Shown one piece after another: positions 1-5,843 of a stretch of DNA of 5,843 nt. The stretch is from Proteobacteria bacterium UBA6920 (GTDB taxonomy: Bacteria; Pseudomonadota; Gammaproteobacteria; SG8-11), in contig DKAS01000087.1 in assembly GCA_002448875.1 (NCBI GenBank), positions 19,049-24,891 on the forward strand. The letters are read 5' to 3'. The notes beneath the pieces are model-generated. The model saw only the letters and a program-made list of their open reading frames with translations, did no database searches and was not told the origin of the DNA. Each line of letters begins with the position of its first letter. Position 1 is the stretch's first letter. The position numbers and the translations under genes are program-made.

Positions 1-386
1 TCCTCGGCGGTGGCGGAGGAGCGCACCGCCACCGCGCATTGGCCGGCATCGCCGAGCGCGGCGTAGGCAGCGCTGATCTCCTGTTGCAGATCGGCCGGCA
101 GCGGCGTGTCCAGTATCCACTGGCGGATCTGCGCGCCGGCCGCCGCCAGGGCGGTGACATCCTCGATGTTCAGGGCATCGAGCAAGGCGTTGATGCGCTG
201 GTCGAGCTTATTTTGTCCCAGGAAACGCCGGAAGGCTGCGGCGGTGGTAGCGAAGCCGCCGGGCACCCGCACGCCCAGTTTGCTCAGGTTGGCGATCATT
301 TCCCCCAGGGAGGCGTTCTTGCCGCCGACCCGGCCCACATCGCCCATGCCCAGATGAAGAAAGTCGATGATATTACCGCTGTTCAT
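1..386 (-). CDS. ppsA: Phosphoenolpyruvate synthase, N-terminal part (runs off left edge)
   Basis: PpsA converts pyruvate + ATP + water to PEP + AMP + phosphate in the cytoplasm, the entry to gluconeogenesis from C3 acids. Only the first 128 residues are present, beginning [13 protein letters not shown]. They show the PEP-synthase/PPDK nucleotide-binding start: [10 protein letters not shown] at residues 21-30, [12 protein letters not shown] at 41-52, and VRSSATAE at 121-128, which runs into the window edge. Full family members are about 790 residues, so most of the gene lies to the left. The ATG at 386 is supported by GAGGT five bases upstream and by the family's usual N-terminus. The gene begins 22 nt after the rnfA stop, with no terminator or promoter visible between them, so it is probably co-transcribed with rnf. 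PPDK shares these motifs, but the short lead before GGKNASLGE and the FATTAAAF wording favour PpsA. Confidence 0.93.
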   Translation of the reverse strand, partial: MNSGNIIDFLHLGMGDVGRVGGKNASLGEMIANLSKLGVRVPGGFATTAAAFRRFLGQNKLDQRINALLDALNIEDVTALAAAGAQIRQWILDTPLPADLQQEISAAYAALGDAGQCAVAVRSSATAE

Positions 387-391
387 GATGT

Positions 392-396
392 ACCTC
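392..396 (-). promoter_or_regulatory. Ribosome binding site of ppsA
   Basis: GAGGT on the minus strand sits five bases before the ATG at 386. It lies in the 22-nt gap after the rnfA stop and fixes the ppsA start. Confidence 0.6.
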
Positions 397-408
397 GCGA
401 CGTTGCTG

Positions 409-993
409 TCATTGCCCCCCCAGACCGGCGAAACCCATGAAGGCCAGCGACAGCATGCCGGCCAGCAGCAGGCCCAGGGCCGCGCCCTGGGAAATCCGGG
501 GTACCGAAACCAGAGCCAGACGCGCGCGCATGCCGGCCATCAGCACCAGAGCCAGGGTGAATCCCAGACCGGCACCCAGACTGTAGGCCAGCGACTGCGG
601 TAGATCGTACTCGCGCAGGGTTTGAAACAGGGCCAGACCGAGAATAGCGCAGTTGGTGGTGATCAGGGGCAGATAGATGCCGAGGGCGCGAAACAGGGTC
701 GGACTGGTTTTCTTGACGAACATTTCCACCAGCTGCACGGCGGCGGCGATCACCACGATGTAGCTGATCAGGCGCAGAAACGGCAGGCCCAGCCACAACA
801 GCAGGGCGTTGATGCCATAGGCGCAGAGGGAGCTGATCAGCATGACAAACGCGGTGGCCAGGCCCATGGGCAGAGCGGTGCGGATCTGGGTCGATACGCC
901 GAGGAAGGGGCAGATGCCGAGAAACAGGGCGAGTACGAAGTTGTTGATCAACATGGCGTCGAGAAAAATACGCGGCAGGGCATCAGGCGCCAT
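409..993 (-). CDS. rnfA: Rnf electron transport complex subunit A
   Basis: RnfA is a six-helix inner-membrane subunit of the Rnf ferredoxin:NAD+ oxidoreductase and pairs with the homologous RnfE to form the electron path across the membrane. The 194-residue product matches the usual length (E. coli RsxA is 193). It shows [18 protein letters not shown] at 17-34, the block around [10 protein letters not shown] at 89-98, [12 protein letters not shown] at 104-115, and AFMGFAGL near the end. Cys28 (GICPF) and Cys115 (TTNC) are the conserved cysteines, one in each half of the inverted repeat, thought to bind an intramembrane iron-sulfur cluster with their RnfE partners. The ATG at 993 lies inside the end of rnfE (11-nt overlap) and is preceded by a strong GGAGGT at eight bases. 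Downstream comes ppsA rather than the rnfB often found next to rnfA. A run of seven G precedes the last two codons (CAA TGA). Confidence 0.96.
   Translation of the reverse strand: MAPDALPRIFLDAMLINNFVLALFLGICPFLGVSTQIRTALPMGLATAFVMLISSLCAYGINALLLWLGLPFLRLISYIVVIAAAVQLVEMFVKKTSPTLFRALGIYLPLITTNCAILGLALFQTLREYDLPQSLAYSLGAGLGFTLALVLMAGMRARLALVSVPRISQGAALGLLLAGMLSLAFMGFAGLGGQ
415..421 (-). other. G7 homopolymer at the 3' end of rnfA
   Basis: Seven consecutive C on the plus strand (G in the mRNA) lie just before the last sense codon of rnfA. The ppsA reading frame is open upstream through this run. Skipping one G would therefore join rnfA to ppsA in frame through a short linker ([10 protein letters not shown]) with no stop. 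The run itself is seen directly; any slippage is speculative. Confidence 0.5.
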
Positions 994-1630
994 GGCGATG
1001 CACCTCCGCCACCGGTATCTTCACCCCCTGTTTGCGTTGGCGCCAGTTGAACAGCAGCAGCCAGCCGCCGAGCACGAAAAAGCCGCCGGGCGGCAGCAGC
1101 ATGATCACCCAGGGGGCGAACTGCGGACCCAGCAGCGGGATGCCCAGCAGCGAGCCGCTGCCCAGCAGTTCGCGCACCGTGCCAAGGCAGAGCAGCGCCA
1201 GAGTAAACCCCAGACCGTTGCCGGCGGCGTTGATCATGCTGGCCAGGGGCGGATGGCGAGAGGCATAGGCCTCGGCGCGGCCGAGAATAATGCAGTTGAC
1301 GACGATCAACTGGATGAAGGCGCCCAGAGCCTGGTACAGGCGCAGACTGATGGCCTGAATCAGATAATCGACGACGGTGACGAAGGTGGCGATGATGGCG
1401 ATGTAGCAGGCGATGCGCACCGCCCGCGGAATGACATTGCGCAGCAGGGACACCAGGGCGCCGGAGCCGATGAGCACGAAGGTGGTAGCCAGGCCCATGG
1501 CCAGGGCATTGAGCACCGAGTTGCTCACCGCCAGGGTCGGGCACATGCCGAGCACGGTGACGAACACCGGGTTCTCGCGCCACAGGCCGGCGAGGAAGGT
1601 GTCGGCGGTGAGGGGCTGCTCAGTGTTCAT
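983..1630 (-). CDS. rnfE: Rnf electron transport complex subunit E
   Basis: RnfE is the six-helix membrane partner of RnfA in the Rnf complex. The 215-residue product begins MNTEQPLTADTFLAGLWREN. It carries LGMCPTLAVSNS at 27-38, ALAMGLATTFV at 42-52, IVVNCIILGRAEAYA at 109-123, and MLLPPGGFFVLG at 177-188. Cys30 and Cys113 match the conserved cysteine pair. A much longer open frame continues upstream to 1867, but that stretch lies inside rnfG and has no membrane-protein character. The ATG at 1630, with AGGGT seven bases upstream and the family's normal N-terminus, is the real start. It overlaps rnfG by 11 nt at its start and rnfA by 11 nt at its end. Residue 107 is Gln in GAFIQLIVVNC, where E. 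coli RsxE has Pro. The protein is slightly shorter than the 231-residue E. coli RsxE, mainly at the C-terminus. Confidence 0.95.
   Translation of the reverse strand: MNTEQPLTADTFLAGLWRENPVFVTVLGMCPTLAVSNSVLNALAMGLATTFVLIGSGALVSLLRNVIPRAVRIACYIAIIATFVTVVDYLIQAISLRLYQALGAFIQLIVVNCIILGRAEAYASRHPPLASMINAAGNGLGFTLALLCLGTVRELLGSGSLLGIPLLGPQFAPWVIMLLPPGGFFVLGGWLLLFNWRQRKQGVKIPVAEVHRHGA
1002..1007 (-). promoter_or_regulatory. Ribosome binding site of rnfA (inside rnfE)
   Basis: A strong GGAGGT lies in the last codons of rnfE, eight bases before the rnfA ATG at 993. It is the best Shine-Dalgarno match in the window and would allow strong independent initiation on rnfA despite the overlap. Confidence 0.7.
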
Positions 1631-2297
1631 GGGCGGCACCCTGTAATAAGGATATTTGGGCGTGCACGGCGGGCAACCAATGCTCGGTGCTGCGGGCGAT
1701 GGCCTTGCCCACCGCCCGCGAGGAAATGGTGGCGCCGGCAATGGCATCGATTTCCCAGGCCTGCTGTCTGCGGCCGTGGCGCACGGTGACGATGGCATGG
1801 GCGGGCCGATTGCCGGCAGCGTCGAGGCGCGCATCCAGTTGATGAAAATTCTGCAGGAACGCCGCATCGCTTCCTATCCTGTCGCCCAGGCCCGGCGTTT
1901 CCAGCGATTGCAGCACCCGCATGCCGGTCACACAGGCACAGGCGATGTCGTAACTATAGAGCAGACTGACCACGCCCTGATAGCCGGCGGCGGCGCCGGG
2001 CAGCACCAGTCCTCGCAGCTGGCCGTCGCTGTCGTAACCGGCGTAGAGGCGATCGCCTTGATCCGCGACGGTGGCGGCGCGCAGGGTGTTGGTGGCGAGA
2101 ACGAAATCGCGGCGCGTCTGCGCGCCCGGCAGGAGAGCGAACACCGCGGCGTCGATCGCCTGCTGGCGGTTGCGCTCGATGCGCGGCGCGGTCTGCTCGT
2201 AGGCGACAACGATGAGCACGCCGCTGACCAGGGCGATGAGGCCCAGGGCGCGGATCATGGGCAGGGAAGTTTGCTCCAGGGGCAGTGGCGTGTTCAT
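1620..2297 (-). CDS. rnfG: Rnf electron transport complex subunit G, covalent-FMN protein
   Basis: RnfG is a membrane-anchored, mostly periplasmic flavoprotein that relays electrons within Rnf through an FMN bound to a threonine by a phosphoester bond. The 225-residue product has one hydrophobic anchor at about 14-33, GYQGVV at 105-110, the conserved ETPGLGDRI at 133-141, and the flavinylation motif IAGATISSRAV at 186-196, with Thr190 as the expected FMN site. The maturation enzyme ApbE is not encoded here. The ATG at 2297 overlaps the rnfD stop as ATGA and is preceded by GGAG six bases upstream. The end overlaps rnfE by 11 nt. A CAC motif (Cys120, Cys122) precedes VTGMRVL; I do not recall it from E. 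coli RsxG. Confidence 0.95.
   Translation of the reverse strand: MNTPLPLEQTSLPMIRALGLIALVSGVLIVVAYEQTAPRIERNRQQAIDAAVFALLPGAQTRRDFVLATNTLRAATVADQGDRLYAGYDSDGQLRGLVLPGAAAGYQGVVSLLYSYDIACACVTGMRVLQSLETPGLGDRIGSDAAFLQNFHQLDARLDAAGNRPAHAIVTVRHGRRQQAWEIDAIAGATISSRAVGKAIARSTEHWLPAVHAQISLLQGAAHEH
1638..1642 (-). promoter_or_regulatory. Ribosome binding site of rnfE (inside rnfG)
   Basis: AGGGT on the minus strand is seven bases before the ATG at 1630. It supports that start over the upstream candidates in the extended open frame, which lies within rnfG. Confidence 0.5.
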
Positions 2298-3313
2298 GGC
2301 CGGCTCCGCGAATGACCGTAGACCCGCGGCGGGGTCAGTTGATCCAGGCCGGGGGCCAGGGCGTTGCCCAGCAGGATGGCGTACATCACGCCTTCGGGCA
2401 GGGCGCCGAACAGGCGGATGATCACGGTCAGCACGCCGATCAGCCCGCCGAACAGCCAGATTGCCCGCGGCGTCACCGGCGCGCCCACCGGATCGGTGGC
2501 CATGAACCAGGCGCCCAGCATCAGGCCGCCGGACCCCAGGACAAAGGCCGGCGTCGGATAAGCGCCCGGATCATAGAGATGGAATAGCCAGGCGCTGGCG
2601 CCGGCGCCCAGCAGCACCGCCAGCGGGATGCGCCAGTTGAGCATGCCGCGCAACGCCAGGTAGAGGCCGCACAACAGGATCAGCAACGTCGAGGTTTCCC
2701 CCAGGGAGCCGGCATGGGTGCCCAGCAGCAGGGTTTGCAGTGCGGTATCCGCATGATCGAACTTGAACTGGCCCAGGGGCGTGGCGCCGCTGATGGCGTC
2801 GGCCGCGGGCTGTTGCAGCGGCCAGGCCAGGGTGCCGGCAAAGGGCGTGGTGAAGCGTTCGGGCACCAGCGCCGGCTGCCAGCTGGTAATGGCGCCGGGA
2901 AACGCTGCCTGGACGAAAGCGCGGCCCAGCAGCGCCGGGTTGAAGATATTGTGCCCCAGGCCGCCGAACAGGGCTTTACCCAGCAGCATGGCGACCGCGC
3001 CGGCCACCGCACCCATCCACAGGGGGAAACCGGGCGGCAGGGTGAGAGCGAGCAACACCCCGCTGACCAGGGCACTGCCATCGGCCAGGGAGCCGGGCAG
3101 GGCGCCGGCGCGCTGCAGCAGATATTCACTGAGAACGCAGCTGAGCACGACGGTGATCAGCAGCAGCAGGGCGCTCAAGCCGAACAGATATACCGCCAGT
3201 GCGCACAGGGGCAGCAGGGCGTAGAGCACCTGACGCATGATACGCGCCACATCCAGGGGCGCATGCAGGTGCGGCGAACTGCGCAGGTGCAGCAACAGAT
3301 TGCGCCGCGTCAT
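2294..3313 (-). CDS. rnfD: Rnf electron transport complex subunit D, covalent-FMN membrane protein
   Basis: RnfD is the polytopic NqrB-like membrane subunit that carries covalent FMN and is implicated in ion translocation. The 339-residue product begins MTRRNLLLHLRSSPHLHAPL. It shows many hydrophobic helices, GHNIFNPALLGRAFV at 120-134, the flavinylation motif SGATPLG at 175-181 (Thr178 expected FMN site), FMATDPVGAPVTP at 270-282, and EGVMYAILLGNALAP at 307-321. Length and motif order fit the family. The open frame extends to 4144, but everything upstream of 3313 is an Arg/Pro/His-rich shadow of rnfC. The ATG at 3313 forms an ATGA overlap with the rnfC stop and has AGGGGG four bases upstream. 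Its stop overlaps the rnfG start by 4 nt, so C, D and G are likely translationally coupled. Confidence 0.95.
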   Translation of the reverse strand: MTRRNLLLHLRSSPHLHAPLDVARIMRQVLYALLPLCALAVYLFGLSALLLLITVVLSCVLSEYLLQRAGALPGSLADGSALVSGVLLALTLPPGFPLWMGAVAGAVAMLLGKALFGGLGHNIFNPALLGRAFVQAAFPGAITSWQPALVPERFTTPFAGTLAWPLQQPAADAISGATPLGQFKFDHADTALQTLLLGTHAGSLGETSTLLILLCGLYLALRGMLNWRIPLAVLLGAGASAWLFHLYDPGAYPTPAFVLGSGGLMLGAWFMATDPVGAPVTPRAIWLFGGLIGVLTVIIRLFGALPEGVMYAILLGNALAPGLDQLTPPRVYGHSRSRP

Positions 3314-4650
3314 GCCGCCCCCTGTTCGCGCAGCATCGCCTTGGCGATACGAAAGTATTGCACCAGGGGAATATTGGCGGGGCAGGTGTAGCTGCAACTG
3401 CCGCACTCGAAGCAATCCTGCAGATGATAATTGTCGGCCATGGCCGCGTATTCGCGGGCGGCGGCCAGCAGACCCAGTTGCATGGGATTCAGGTGCAGCG
3501 GACACGCCTGCAGGCAGCGGCCGCAGTGGATACAGGGATACAGCTGGCCCGCCTGTTGTTGCGCCAGGGTGTCCGCGGTCAATGCCAGGATGCCGGACAC
3601 CGCCTTGGTCACCGGCACGTCCAGCGAAGCCACCGCCTGGCCCATCATCGGTCCGCCGACGATGATCTCGCCGGCGGCGCCGCGAAAGCCCAGACGGTCC
3701 AGCACATAGTCCATGGGCGTGCCCAGGGGCAGCAGATAATTGCCGGGCTTTGCGATGCCGGGACCGGAGATGGTGACCACGCGTTCGATCATGCCCTGGG
3801 TGCGGGGTAACAAGCGGCCGAGGCTGGCGACGGTGGCCGCGTTCTGCACCACGCAACCCACCTGGTGAGGAAAACCGCCGGACGGCACTTCGCGGCCAGT
3901 GAGCACCGTGATCAGCAGTTTTTCCGAGCCCTGGGGATACTTGCTGCGCACCGTGCGCACGGCGATGTCGGCGCCCGGCGGCAGACGGCCGGCGATGCGC
4001 GCGGCGGCGTCCCATTTGTTGTCTTCGATGCCGATCAGCACCCGCTGCGCGCCGCAGGCGCGGCGCACATAATCTATGCCGGCGAGCAGGTCGTCGGCCC
4101 ACTCCAGCATCACCCGGTGATCGGTGGTCAGAAAGGGCTCGCATTCGCAGCCGTTGATGACCAGGGTATCGACCTGGCTGCCCTCGGGCACCGCCAGTTT
4201 CACATGGGTGGGAAAGGCGGCGCCGCCCAGGCCCACCATGCCGGTGTCCTGGATGGCGGCGATCAGTTGCGATGGATTCAACGGCGCCAGGTCGCGTTCC
4301 TGGCCGTAACGCACCCGCTGATCGTCGGCGGCGTAAACTTTGAGAACGATGCTCAGGGCCTTGGGACCGCGCGCCGATGGCATCAGGGTGATGTCTTCGA
4401 TCACACCGGTGGCGGGGGCGTGCAGCGGCGCGGAAAAGAAACCGTCGGCGCTGGCGATGGGCTCGCCGCGCACCACTTCCTGGTGTTTGCGCACCCGAGG
4501 CAGGGCCGGTTTGCCGATGTGCTGGTTGAGCGGCAGGATCAGGCGCGGCGCGAAATCCAGGCGGCGGATGGGCTCGCCCTGGGTGGACTTCAATTCCGGC
4601 GGATGGATGCCGCGGGCAAAGGTATTGCGTTGCAGTCCGAACCAGGCCAT
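3310..4650 (-). CDS. rnfC: Rnf electron transport complex subunit C, NADH/FMN and 2x[4Fe-4S] protein
   Basis: RnfC is the cytoplasmic-face NAD(H)-reactive subunit of Rnf, related to the NuoF/Nqo1 fold. The 446-residue product begins MAWFGLQRNTFARGIHPPE. It has a biotinyl-like N-terminal region (FFSAPLHAPATGVIEDI, 71-87), the nucleotide/FMN region (GLGGAAFPTHVKL at 140-152, NGCECEPFLTTDHRVM at 166-181, KYPQGSEKLLI at 238-248-ish), and GGPMMGQAV at 332-340. Two C-terminal [4Fe-4S] motifs follow: Cys373/376/379/383 (CIHCGRCLQACP) and Cys413/416/419/423 (CFECGSCSYTCP). It ends soon after the second cluster, so it is the short form without the long Ala/Lys-rich tail of E. coli RsxC (about 740 residues). 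The start at 4650 fits the family N-terminus. The nearest SD-like AGGA is 12 bases away and weak, so translation may depend partly on readthrough coupling from the upstream gene, whose stop is 26 nt away. Confidence 0.96.
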   Translation of the reverse strand: MAWFGLQRNTFARGIHPPELKSTQGEPIRRLDFAPRLILPLNQHIGKPALPRVRKHQEVVRGEPIASADGFFSAPLHAPATGVIEDITLMPSARGPKALSIVLKVYAADDQRVRYGQERDLAPLNPSQLIAAIQDTGMVGLGGAAFPTHVKLAVPEGSQVDTLVINGCECEPFLTTDHRVMLEWADDLLAGIDYVRRACGAQRVLIGIEDNKWDAAARIAGRLPPGADIAVRTVRSKYPQGSEKLLITVLTGREVPSGGFPHQVGCVVQNAATVASLGRLLPRTQGMIERVVTISGPGIAKPGNYLLPLGTPMDYVLDRLGFRGAAGEIIVGGPMMGQAVASLDVPVTKAVSGILALTADTLAQQQAGQLYPCIHCGRCLQACPLHLNPMQLGLLAAAREYAAMADNYHLQDCFECGSCSYTCPANIPLVQYFRIAKAMLREQGAA

Positions 4651-4676
4651 GAGTCAGTGTCGTCCTGTGCGCTCGC

Positions 4677-5843
4677 TTATTGGTATTTTTCCGCCCGTTT
4701 TATCAACTTGTCCAGTCCGGGTTCGTTGGCGTCCCAGGGCGTGCCGGGGTGGATGATGCCGGCGGTGCATTTTTCCGCCGCCTTGACGATATCGCGAAAC
4801 GGCCCGCCCCTGGGATTCTTCACATAGGCTTTCTTATCGGCATTGTAGGCGAAGATCTCCGGATTGCAATTGGTGCATTCATCGCAGGCGGTGCACTCCG
4901 GGGTGTCTATCCACGCCGGTTGAAATGCCGCGCTCGCCGCCGGCGCGGGCGCCGCGGCGGGCGTGGTGGTGGCCGGCGTGGCGACAACGGCGCCGGTGGT
5001 CAGCAGGGAGCCGACCTGGCCACCGGCGGCCATCTGCAACAGAGTGCTTGCCAACTGCTGCGCCATTTCCTGCCGCACCTGGTCGGTAATGCCGGCCACA
5101 TCCACTTTGGCCGGCGGCGTGCCCTTGAGGGCGCGCAGCACCCGCCAGAAGTTGCGCCGCTCCAGGGTGGACTGCACCAGCTCATCGGTGATCAGCATGC
5201 GCACCAGGTGCCGCTCCTTGTCCACCGCCCAGATATAAGGATAACGATCGGCGCGGGCCTCGACGTCCAGTTCGAGGAAATCGGCCAGCGGGATCATGTC
5301 GTCGTTCCAGGTGGCGCGGGGCGCCAGGCGGAAATGCCGGCGGAAGCGGCCCTCGGTGACGGCGAAATCGGCGAAGGTCAGCGGTACGTCCAGACTGGCT
5401 TCCTTGCCATCGTCCGCCAGGTAGCGCAGGGTGTAGGTGGGCCAGTCGCGGTCGGGCTGCGGATTGCCGGCCAGGTCGATGCAGTCGGCCAGGGTGATAC
5501 CCTTGCGCGGATTGAATTTGAACAGCGGATAGGCGCGGGATTCCACCGCCATTTTGCTTTGCAGCCAGGCGGCGTCGTCGCCGACGCCGTGTTCGGTGGA
5601 GCACACGGAATAGATGTTGAAGATCGCCGGCTGCGCGCTGTTGAGCCCTTCGATATAGCCCTCCAGCAGGTGCGTGACATTGTGGATGCCGCCCTGCAGC
5701 ACGTAGGCGGTGCGGTGCGCCATGCCAATCAGGCTCATTTCCTTGCGCCGCTCCTCCTTGCCGTGGTGGGCGGCGCCGAACGGCGCCATGTCCGACACCT
5801 GGCCGCGGAAGCCGGAGGTGCAGGCCTGGCCGCCGGTGTTGGA
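4677..5843 (-). CDS. PFOR-like 2-oxoacid oxidoreductase, C-terminal part with fused ferredoxin-like domain (runs off right edge)
   Basis: This is the last 388 residues of a large thiamine-diphosphate, iron-sulfur 2-oxoacid:ferredoxin oxidoreductase, probably pyruvate (acetyl-CoA + CO2 + reduced carrier <-> pyruvate + CoA). The visible part opens with SNTGGQACTSGF, the end of the TPP/Mg-binding segment, which in PFOR reads YSNTGGQ. IFNIYSVCSTEHG follows; its Cys (in-window residue 81) aligns with the PFOR Cys that ligates the cluster next to TPP. Then come FNPRKGITLADC, WNDDMIPLADFLEL, YPYIWAVDKERHLVRMLI, an Ala/Pro/Thr-rich linker (about 280-313), and a ferredoxin-like end with Cys317/320/323/326, NPEIFAYN and a distal Cys359 in AAEKCTAGIIHPGTPWD. 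The frame is open through the edge, so the GTG at 5798 is internal, not the start. Substrate is not certain: pyruvate is favoured by the ppsA neighbour, but 2-oxoglutarate or another 2-oxoacid is possible. I omit a symbol because this long form differs from classical NifJ. Confidence 0.85.
   Translation of the reverse strand, partial: SNTGGQACTSGFRGQVSDMAPFGAAHHGKEERRKEMSLIGMAHRTAYVLQGGIHNVTHLLEGYIEGLNSAQPAIFNIYSVCSTEHGVGDDAAWLQSKMAVESRAYPLFKFNPRKGITLADCIDLAGNPQPDRDWPTYTLRYLADDGKEASLDVPLTFADFAVTEGRFRRHFRLAPRATWNDDMIPLADFLELDVEARADRYPYIWAVDKERHLVRMLITDELVQSTLERRNFWRVLRALKGTPPAKVDVAGITDQVRQEMAQQLASTLLQMAAGGQVGSLLTTGAVVATPATTTPAAAPAPAASAAFQPAWIDTPECTACDECTNCNPEIFAYNADKKAYVKNPRGGPFRDIVKAAEKCTAGIIHPGTPWDANEPGLDKLIKRAEKYQ

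Noticed and set aside
39..440. Plus-strand open frame over the left end
   Set aside because: The minus strand there encodes clear PpsA N-terminal motifs, so this is a shadow.
842..1789. 315-residue plus-strand open frame
   Set aside because: It is antisense to rnfA, rnfE and rnfG. Its product is rich in Gln, His, Gly and Arg with no recognisable domain, as expected for a GC-rich shadow frame.
1631..1867. N-terminal extension of the rnfE frame
   Set aside because: The extension overlaps rnfG and is Pro/Arg/Ser-rich. The RnfE family N-terminus begins at 1630.
1656..2315. 219-residue plus-strand open frame opposite rnfG
   Set aside because: It covers almost exactly rnfG, whose FMN motif and ETPGLGD block are diagnostic. 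No independent coding signal.
3314..4144. N-terminal extension of the rnfD frame
   Set aside because: It reads as Arg/His/Pro-rich sequence out of frame with rnfC. The RnfD family start and an RBS place the ATG at 3313.
4651..4676. Possible promoter or terminator between the PFOR-like gene and rnfC
   Set aside because: Only 26 nt, with no convincing -10/-35 pair, hairpin or T-run.
3865..4827. 320-residue plus-strand open frame
   Set aside because: It is antisense to rnfC and the start of the PFOR-like tail, whose motifs are unmistakable. The product is Gly/His/Gln-rich without domain signal.
5796..5798. GTG as a start codon for a separate 373-residue protein
   Set aside because: The frame continues upstream to the window edge and encodes SNTGGQ, a conserved PFOR motif, so the GTG is an internal valine.
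1..5843. Frequent recurrence of CCAGG/CAGGGC words as a possible dispersed repeat
   Set aside because: They fall in many codon phases inside Leu/Ala/Gly-rich membrane proteins of a GC-rich genome, with no fixed spacing or palindromic unit.

Overview
The window is a compact, high-GC (by eye low-to-mid 60s %) bacterial operon segment with every supported gene on the minus strand. In transcription order (right to left) it holds: the 3' part of a large pyruvate:ferredoxin oxidoreductase (PFOR)-like 2-oxoacid oxidoreductase (4677-5843, open at the right edge); rnfC (3310-4650); rnfD (2294-3313); rnfG (1620-2297); rnfE (983-1630); rnfA (409-993); and the first 128 codons of ppsA, phosphoenolpyruvate synthase (1-386, open at the left edge). 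Long plus-strand reading frames are GC-driven shadows.

The genes are packed for translational coupling. The PFOR-like stop is 26 nt before rnfC. rnfC/rnfD and rnfD/rnfG share 4-nt overlaps, rnfG/rnfE and rnfE/rnfA share 11-nt overlaps, and ppsA starts 22 nt after the rnfA stop. No intergenic stretch exceeds 26 nt, so I see no room for an internal promoter or terminator. The operon promoter must lie beyond the right edge, unless there are promoters inside genes.

Functionally the set forms a redox and C3-carbon module. Rnf is a membrane ferredoxin:NAD+ oxidoreductase that couples electron transfer to an ion gradient, and run in reverse it makes low-potential ferredoxin from NADH. PFOR interconverts acetyl-CoA + CO2 and pyruvate using that ferredoxin, and PpsA turns pyruvate into PEP. 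Together they could drive acetyl-CoA -> pyruvate -> PEP, as in reductive carboxylation or autotrophy, with Rnf supplying the reductant. That direction is inference.

Two things stand out. First, no rnfB lies in the rnf run: the order is C-D-G-E-A and then directly ppsA. Second, the PFOR-like protein ends in an Ala/Pro-rich linker followed by a small Cys-rich ferredoxin-like domain, a tethered electron carrier encoded right before rnfC. The sequence suggests a proteobacterium (gamma or beta by the flavour of the proteins), probably anaerobic, phototrophic or chemolithotrophic, but the taxon cannot be fixed from this window.
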